A stretch of 11,309 nt of DNA from an uncultured Collinsella sp. (lineage in GTDB: Bacteria > Actinomycetota > Coriobacteriia > Coriobacteriales > Coriobacteriaceae): NCBI GenBank assembly GCA_959596505.1, contig CAUFWM010000044.1, forward strand, positions 1-11,309, in the 5' to 3' direction. Shown one piece after another: positions 7,393-11,309 of the stretch. The notes under the pieces are model-generated. The model was not told the origin of the DNA, searched no databases, and saw only the letters and a list, made by a program, of their open reading frames with translations. Positions within the stretch are counted from its first letter, which is position 1; each line of letters starts with the position of its first letter. Both the position numbers and the translations under genes were made by a program.

Positions 7393-7443
7393 TGCGGGTT
7401 AGCACATACAGCTAGCCCGTACGATAACGGGCGGCTGATGAAG

Positions 7444-7482
7444 ATGAGGGCCGTCGAGCGCAACCGACGGCCCTCATTTTTT
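7444..7482 (+). terminator. Attenuator terminator upstream of cstA
   Basis: A perfect 13-bp stem (ATGAGGGCCGTCG 7444-7456 with CGACGGCCCTCAT 7465-7477) has an 8-nt loop and runs into six T residues (7477-7482). It lies between the promoter and the cstA start, with no complete gene before it, so it must be read through or prevented for cstA to be expressed. It is the strongest hairpin of the region. Confidence 0.9.
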
Positions 7483-7517
7483 ATGTCTGGGAAGTTCTTT
7501 TTAGAGGAGGAAATGTA

Positions 7518-9407
7518 ATGAACGGAGTTTTGCTCATGGTTGTGGCCGCGGCGGTGCTCGCCTGCGGCTATCTGGGCTATGGCCGATGGCTGGCCAACAA
7601 GTGGGGCGTTGACAAAGAGGCCCTCACGCCGGCCAAGCGCATGAAAGACGGCAACAGCTTCTCGCCCGTCTCCGCCTTCACCGCGTTCTCGCACCAGTTC
7701 AGCTCGATCTGCGGTGCCGGCCCTGTTACGGGTACGATCGTCGCTATGGCCTTCGGCTGGCTTCCCGTCGTGCTCTGGGTCCTCGTCGGTGGCATCTTCT
7801 TTGGCGCCGTCCACGACTTTGGCGCCCTGTACGCCTCGATGAAGAACAACGGCAAGTCCCTGGCCCAGCTCATCGAGAAGTACATCGGCAAGACCGGCCG
7901 TCGCCTGTTCCTGCTGTTCTGCTGGCTGTTCTGCATCATCGTCATCGCCGCTTTCACCGACATGGTCTGCAAGACGTTCATGTTCACCCCGGCCGTTGAC
8001 GCTTCTGGTGCTGCTACCGGTGCCATCGACTTCACCAAGTCCTATGCCGCTGGCTGCGCTGGCACCATCTCCATCCTGTTCACCTTCGTCGCCATGGCCT
8101 TTGGTTGGGCCCAGAAGAAGTTCAACCTCACCGGCGCTGCCGAGTTCGTCACCGGCGTGGTGCTCATGGTCCTTATGTTTGCCGTCGGCATGCAGTTCCC
8201 GGTCTACCTGGACAAGTTCCAGTGGTTCGCCGTCGTCATGGTCTACCTGGTCTTTGCTGGCGCCATGCCCATCCAGATGCTCAAGACCCCTCGCGACTAC
8301 CTCACTTCCATCATGATGATCGTCATGATCGTCTGCGCTGTCCTCGGTATCGTCGTCCTGGGCGCTAACGGCCAGGCTACCATCACCGCTCCGGTCTTCA
8401 CCGGCTTTAGCAATGCCTCGGGCATGATGTTCCCGGTCCTGTTTGTCTCCGTTGCCTGCGGTGCTCTCTCCGGTTTCCACAGCCTCGTTTCTTCTGGTAC
8501 CTCCTCCAAGCAGGTCGAGAAGGAGCAGGACGCCGTCAAGGTCGGTTACGGCGCCATGATCGTCGAGTCCTTCGTCGGCATCCTTGCCATCATCGTCGCC
8601 GGCATCATGTTCTCCGACATGAACACCGCCGGTACCGGCGCCCTTAACGCCGGCGTCGCTTCCACCCCGTTCCAGATCTTCGCAGCTGGCATCTCCCGCG
8701 GTATGCAGGCCTTCGGCGTTGACGGCACGCTCGCAACCGTCTTCATGACCATGAACGTTTCCGCTCTGGCCCTGACCTCGCTCGATGCCGTCGCCCGCAT
8801 CGCTCGCACCTCGTTCTCCGAGTTCTTTGCCCAGACCAACGACGCCCTGGCCATCGAGTCCAAGGCCGGCTACATGAAGGTCCTCGGCAACCCCTGGTTC
8901 GCCACGGTCGTTACCCTGCTTCCTGGCCTCGCCCTCGCCTTTGGTGGCTATGCCAACATCTGGCCGCTCTTCGGTGCTTCTAACCAGCTGCTCGGCGGTA
9001 TGACCATGATCACCCTCGCCGTGTTCTGCAAGTGCACCGGCCGCAAGGGTTGGATGCTCTACGTGCCCGTCGCCTTCCTGCTCTGCTGCACCTTCACTTC
9101 GCTGGTCCAGAGCGCCATGGGCTGCATGACCGCCGTCCAGGCCTACGGTTTCTTCGGCACCATCCCGGCTACCGCCACCACGGCTGCCGTTTCCGTCGCC
9201 GCTACCAAGGGCCTGCAGCTCGTCTTCGCCGTCCTGCTGATGGTCCTGGGCCTCATCGTTGCCGTCAACTGCCTCAAGGAGTTCTTCGGCAAGCAGGCCG
9301 GTTCCATGCCCGACGAGGAGCCCGAGTGGTCCGAGATGGGCAAAGTCGAGTATGGTCGCGCCGCTGCCGCCGAGGCTCCCGCCGACGCCGAGGCTGCCAA
9401 GGCGTAA
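7518..9407 (+). CDS. cstA: CstA-family carbon starvation / peptide or pyruvate transporter
   Basis: This is a polytopic membrane protein of the CstA family. E. coli CstA is linked to peptide uptake in carbon starvation, and its relative BtsT imports pyruvate with protons; the substrate here is not shown by sequence. The 629 residues contain the family signatures HQFSSICGAGPVTG (59-72), GAVHDFGALYAS (96-107), SSGTSSKQVEKEQDA (325-339), LDAVARIARTSF (422-433) and WPLFGASNQLLGG (482-494), with many hydrophobic segments (for example 4-20, 78-97, 130-148, 183-197, 209-227, 236-250, 263-283, 303-318, 348-365, 513-530, 565-585). It is somewhat shorter than the E. coli proteins (about 700) and ends in an Ala/Glu-rich cytosolic tail. 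GAGGAGG (7504-7510) lies 7 nt before ATG 7518. Codons end in C far more often than in the neighbouring genes, suggesting high expression. The gene stands alone behind an attenuator. Confidence 0.95.
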   Translation: MNGVLLMVVAAAVLACGYLGYGRWLANKWGVDKEALTPAKRMKDGNSFSPVSAFTAFSHQFSSICGAGPVTGTIVAMAFGWLPVVLWVLVGGIFFGAVHDFGALYASMKNNGKSLAQLIEKYIGKTGRRLFLLFCWLFCIIVIAAFTDMVCKTFMFTPAVDASGAATGAIDFTKSYAAGCAGTISILFTFVAMAFGWAQKKFNLTGAAEFVTGVVLMVLMFAVGMQFPVYLDKFQWFAVVMVYLVFAGAMPIQMLKTPRDYLTSIMMIVMIVCAVLGIVVLGANGQATITAPVFTGFSNASGMMFPVLFVSVACGALSGFHSLVSSGTSSKQVEKEQDAVKVGYGAMIVESFVGILAIIVAGIMFSDMNTAGTGALNAGVASTPFQIFAAGISRGMQAFGVDGTLATVFMTMNVSALALTSLDAVARIARTSFSEFFAQTNDALAIESKAGYMKVLGNPWFATVVTLLPGLALAFGGYANIWPLFGASNQLLGGMTMITLAVFCKCTGRKGWMLYVPVAFLLCCTFTSLVQSAMGCMTAVQAYGFFGTIPATATTAAVSVAATKGLQLVFAVLLMVLGLIVAVNCLKEFFGKQAGSMPDEEPEWSEMGKVEYGRAAAAEAPADAEAAKA

Positions 9408-9447
9408 TCGACCTGACGAGTTGAACGTCACATCTATACAATTCGAT

Positions 9448-9485
9448 AAGACCGGGTCCGCGATTGCGCGGGCTCGGTCTTTTTT
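9448..9485 (+). terminator. Intrinsic terminator of cstA
   Basis: A 15-bp stem (9448-9462 with 9467-9481, containing two G-U pairs) has an ATTG loop and overlaps a run of six T residues (9480-9485). It lies 40 nt after the cstA stop and makes cstA a monocistronic unit. Confidence 0.92.
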
Positions 9486-9525
9486 ATGCAAAAGCGGGCG
9501 ACGCCCGAGTGTTCTCGCAGATGTT

Positions 9526-9578
9526 TTGCGTGGATAAGGGCGCGCGTTGTACCATATAGACGTATATGTGTACATATG
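9526..9578 (+). promoter_or_regulatory. Probable control region with overlapping palindromes upstream of the JetD-like gene
   Basis: A perfect 6-bp inverted repeat CATATA-GACG-TATATG (9553-9568) overlaps a second one, ATATGT-GT-ACATAT (9564-9577). Both sit just in front of the GTG start at 9590 in an AT-rich patch unlike the flanking DNA. A weak promoter candidate is TTGCGT (9526-9531), 18 nt, TACCAT (9550-9555), which would place the palindromes over the -10 region and start site. This is a plausible repressor site; no regulator is identified. Confidence 0.35.
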
Positions 9579-9589
9579 AAAGGGGCCCC

Positions 9590-11309
9590 GTGGCCAAGAC
9601 GGTATATTCCGATAACCAAAATAATGTCGATGCCCTGGCTGAGCGTCTGAGCAGCCAGACGTCGCTTTCTGCCGAGCGCGCCAAGCTAGTTGCCTACGAC
9701 CTGCTCTGCCGCAAGGCACTCAAGATCAAGTCGAGCGCGCTGGCGCAGATTTTCCGCTCCGTCGATAAGGAATGCGACACCAAGGCGATGCGCGACGAAC
9801 TCATCGCGGCAAAGATCGTTACCAAGATCGAGGGCAGCGGCATTAACGGACGTCCGGCGTTCTATACCATTCATGCCGAGATAAGTGATGCTCAGGAGCA
9901 GCTTGCCGAGGCTGTCGAAGAGGCCGTCGAGGACGTTGTCGAGGCGCCCGCTTCGGTGGAAACGGCCCCGCGCGAGCATGTCGATACCGACGAGCTGCTC
10001 GATGAGAACGTCGTTCGCGCCTTTACGGCCAAGGCCGGCCGCGGCGGTTTTGGTGGGGGCGGCAAGCGCGATGCTCAGCGCCGTGCCCAGCAGGAGCGCT
10101 TCCGTCGCGCCGTTGCTCAAAGGGATGAGCTCGATACCGAGGCTGTCGAGACCAAGGTTGCTGCCGAGTCGCAGAAGCCCGCGCAGGAGCAAAAGCCCGT
10201 GGAGGCCCAAGAGCCCAAGCGTCGTCGCGGTGCTCACTTTAAGGCTGCGCAGCAGGATGTCGCGCATGAGGTTGAAGAGCCTCCCGAGGTTGCAGACGAT
10301 GTTGAGGAGTCTGCCAAGAGGGCTCCGGGTTCGTGTCGTCCCGGCCGCGGTTTTGCGGGACGCGCGTATCCCGTAAAGCGTCAGGAGAAGGGCGAGCCGG
10401 CTTCGACCGCTCAGGCCGATAAGGCCGAACAAACCGAGAAAACCGTTGAGCCGGTGGCTTGCGAGCAGCAACCTTCCGAGTCGCAGCCTGCGGCCGACGC
10501 CGAGGTCAAAGCTCAGCAGTCCGCTGATAAGCAGGCAGGGGAGAGCGCTTCGAGCAAGCCTCGCCGTCGTCGTCACCGTGGCGGTCGTGGCTCGAATGCC
10601 GAGGCCGCGGCCGAGAAGGCGGCGACGCAAAGCAAGGATGCGAAGGTTGAGGCCCCGGTGGAGCAACCCAAGCGCCAGCCGGCGAAGGGGGACAAGCCCG
10701 AACGTTCGCAAAAGAGCTCGTCCGCGCCAAAGCAAGAGCGCAAAGCTCAGGCAGATTCCAAGCGCAAATCCCAGGCGCAGCCCAAACCGACTGCAAACGA
10801 TGCGGCCGCCCAGCAGCCTGAGCCGCCCGCTCATGGCGAGGTTTCGGCGTTTGCTCTGGCCCGTGTCCTGGGCAGGCAGCTGCTCAAGGTCGTTCCCACG
10901 CCTACGGCGCTCTCCAAGATTAAGGAGCAGCAGACTCAAATCGTTAAGGTCGAGGGCAAGGATAACAAAAAAGCTCCGCAGCGCACTCAGCACAACGAGA
11001 TGTCCAACCGCAAGATTGCCGAGGAGATTGCGATCATCCAGGCTTGGATAGAGCAGAATCGCGGCGCCGACACGCCGGTCGCTTCGCGTCGCCAGCGCGC
11101 CTACCAGATTTTTAACGATGAGAAGGCCTTTGACGGCAAACACGGCGAGCGCCTGATTCGGCGTATGACCGAAAAGGGCATCAGCATGCAGGCAATCAAG
11201 GTTGCTCCCAACCGTCCTGTGCACTTTACGGGCTTCTTTACGCTGGGCGCCGACAAGCCGTTCATTATGGTCGAGAACCTGGACACCTATGACGAGATCG
11301 TCAAGCTCC
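9590..11309 (+). CDS. JetD-like (DUF2220/Toprim) protein with long low-complexity linker, partial
   Basis: The frame runs from GTG 9590 off the window end (573 codons visible, C-terminus missing). AAAGGGG (9579-9585) supports the GTG start; ATG 9566, in frame, has no ribosome-binding site. Residues 1 to about 95 look like a small helical/winged-helix domain (ending KIEGSGINGRPAFYTIH). Residues about 96-415 are Ala/Glu/Gln/Lys/Pro-rich and probably disordered, with basic patches KRRRG (210-214), RPGRG (250-254) and RRRRHRGGRG (325-334) and a Gly-rich GRGGFGGGGK (about 149-158). From about 416 the sequence is folded again. RRQRAYQIFNDEKAF (about 500-514) and FIMVENLDTYDEI (about 558-570) resemble the FGDEK and VENKxT motifs of DUF2220, the Toprim part of the Wadjet nuclease JetD; Glu562 would be the first Toprim acidic residue. 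The DxD that should follow lies beyond the window. The family call is by recognition only; a nucleic-acid-binding protein of another type is possible. Confidence 0.6.
   Translation, partial: MAKTVYSDNQNNVDALAERLSSQTSLSAERAKLVAYDLLCRKALKIKSSALAQIFRSVDKECDTKAMRDELIAAKIVTKIEGSGINGRPAFYTIHAEISDAQEQLAEAVEEAVEDVVEAPASVETAPREHVDTDELLDENVVRAFTAKAGRGGFGGGGKRDAQRRAQQERFRRAVAQRDELDTEAVETKVAAESQKPAQEQKPVEAQEPKRRRGAHFKAAQQDVAHEVEEPPEVADDVEESAKRAPGSCRPGRGFAGRAYPVKRQEKGEPASTAQADKAEQTEKTVEPVACEQQPSESQPAADAEVKAQQSADKQAGESASSKPRRRRHRGGRGSNAEAAAEKAATQSKDAKVEAPVEQPKRQPAKGDKPERSQKSSSAPKQERKAQADSKRKSQAQPKPTANDAAAQQPEPPAHGEVSAFALARVLGRQLLKVVPTPTALSKIKEQQTQIVKVEGKDNKKAPQRTQHNEMSNRKIAEEIAIIQAWIEQNRGADTPVASRRQRAYQIFNDEKAFDGKHGERLIRRMTEKGISMQAIKVAPNRPVHFTGFFTLGADKPFIMVENLDTYDEIVKL

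Larger units (their letters stand above)
7283..7482 (+). promoter_or_regulatory. Transcription-attenuator leader of cstA (branched-chain amino acid type)
   Basis: The untranslated leader holds, in order: a 9-bp hairpin (GATGTGAAC 7295-7303 with GTTCACATC 7315-7323); the leader peptide (7348-7392); stem 1:2 (GGGTTAGC 7396-7403 with GCTAGCCC 7411-7418, one G-U pair); a competing stem 2:3 (GCCCGT 7415-7420 with ACGGGC 7427-7432); and the intrinsic terminator (7444-7482). CGCATCAG (7355-7362) can also pair with CTGATGCG (7389-7396), and CATCAGC (7357-7363) with GCTGATG (7434-7440). A ribosome that finishes at the stop codon would cover segment 1 and let 2:3 form, favouring termination. A ribosome stalled at the Ile/Val codons would leave 1:2 free and release segment 3 to interfere with the terminator arm (GCCGT 7450-7454). 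The antiterminator pairing is weak by eye, so the exact switch is inference. No T-box sequence is present. Confidence 0.65.

Noticed and set aside
7283..7482. T-box or metabolite riboswitch as the cstA leader element
   Set aside because: No T-box sequence (AGGGTGG-like) or recognisable riboswitch core is present. A translated Ile/Val-rich ORF explains the terminator better.
7513..7520. Start-stop element ATG-TAA-TG overlapping the cstA start
   Set aside because: The first ATG is only 2 nt after the Shine-Dalgarno sequence, too close for initiation; ATG 7518 has the normal 7-nt spacing. Probably coincidence.
7359..9719. 786-codon open frame on the - strand opposite cstA
   Set aside because: It is the mirror of the strong C-ending codon bias of cstA. 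The product is a low-complexity Gly/Asp/His/Glu-rich sequence, and the + strand has clear family motifs. It also crosses the cstA terminator and promoter regions.
9686..11224. 512-codon open frame on the - strand opposite the JetD-like gene
   Set aside because: The Leu/Arg/Gly-rich product reflects the Glu/Lys/Ala-rich codons of the + strand gene read backwards. The + strand frame has a ribosome-binding site and recognisable C-terminal motifs.
1..11309. CRISPR arrays, tRNA/rRNA genes, insertion sequences or attachment sites
   Set aside because: I saw no regularly spaced direct repeats, no tRNA-like or rRNA-like sequence, and no transposase or terminal inverted repeats.

Overview
The window looks like chromosomal DNA of a Coriobacteriia actinobacterium, most likely Collinsella or a close relative. 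I infer this from the moderately high GC content, the Collinsella-like gene order and proteins, and a three-domain TsaB-RimI-TsaD fusion. The species assignment comes from recognition only and was not checked against a database.

Region 1 (1-6991) is a compact housekeeping operon on the + strand. A strong terminator at 24-55 closes an upstream unit. A promoter near 106-135 then appears to drive acpS (holo-ACP synthase), nnrE-nnrD (fused NAD(P)HX epimerase/dehydratase), alr (alanine racemase), a family 4 uracil-DNA glycosylase, tsaE, and a 794-residue TsaB-RimI-TsaD fusion. Gene spacings are 0, 2, 8, 15 and -14 nt, so co-transcription is likely. The last two genes together encode nearly all the dedicated machinery for tRNA t6A37 synthesis; only TsaC/TsaC2, which makes threonylcarbamoyl-AMP, is missing from the window. 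A hairpin at 7062-7087 probably ends the operon.

Region 2 (6992-9485) is the cstA unit. A 526-nt intergenic region holds a promoter (7248-7276) whose spacer contains a perfect inverted repeat. Next comes a roughly 200-nt leader with a 9-bp hairpin, a 14-codon peptide ending in two clusters of branched-chain codons (I-I-S-V-V-I-I-stop), several mutually exclusive stems, and a strong 13-bp intrinsic terminator. This is the architecture of a branched-chain amino acid attenuator, placed in front of a CstA-family transporter instead of an ilv or leu gene. The cstA gene is strongly biased to C-ending codons and is followed by a 15-bp stem terminator.

Region 3 (9486-11309) begins with overlapping AT-rich palindromes and then a long reading frame that runs off the window (573 codons visible). 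It has a small N-terminal helix-turn-helix-like domain, about 320 residues of charged, RG-patched low-complexity sequence, and a C-terminal part that resembles the DUF2220/Toprim region of JetD, the nuclease subunit of Wadjet systems. No JetABC genes are visible upstream; what lies downstream is unknown.

The items most worth a second look are the attenuator in front of cstA, the JetD-like protein with its unusual linker, and the three-domain t6A fusion.
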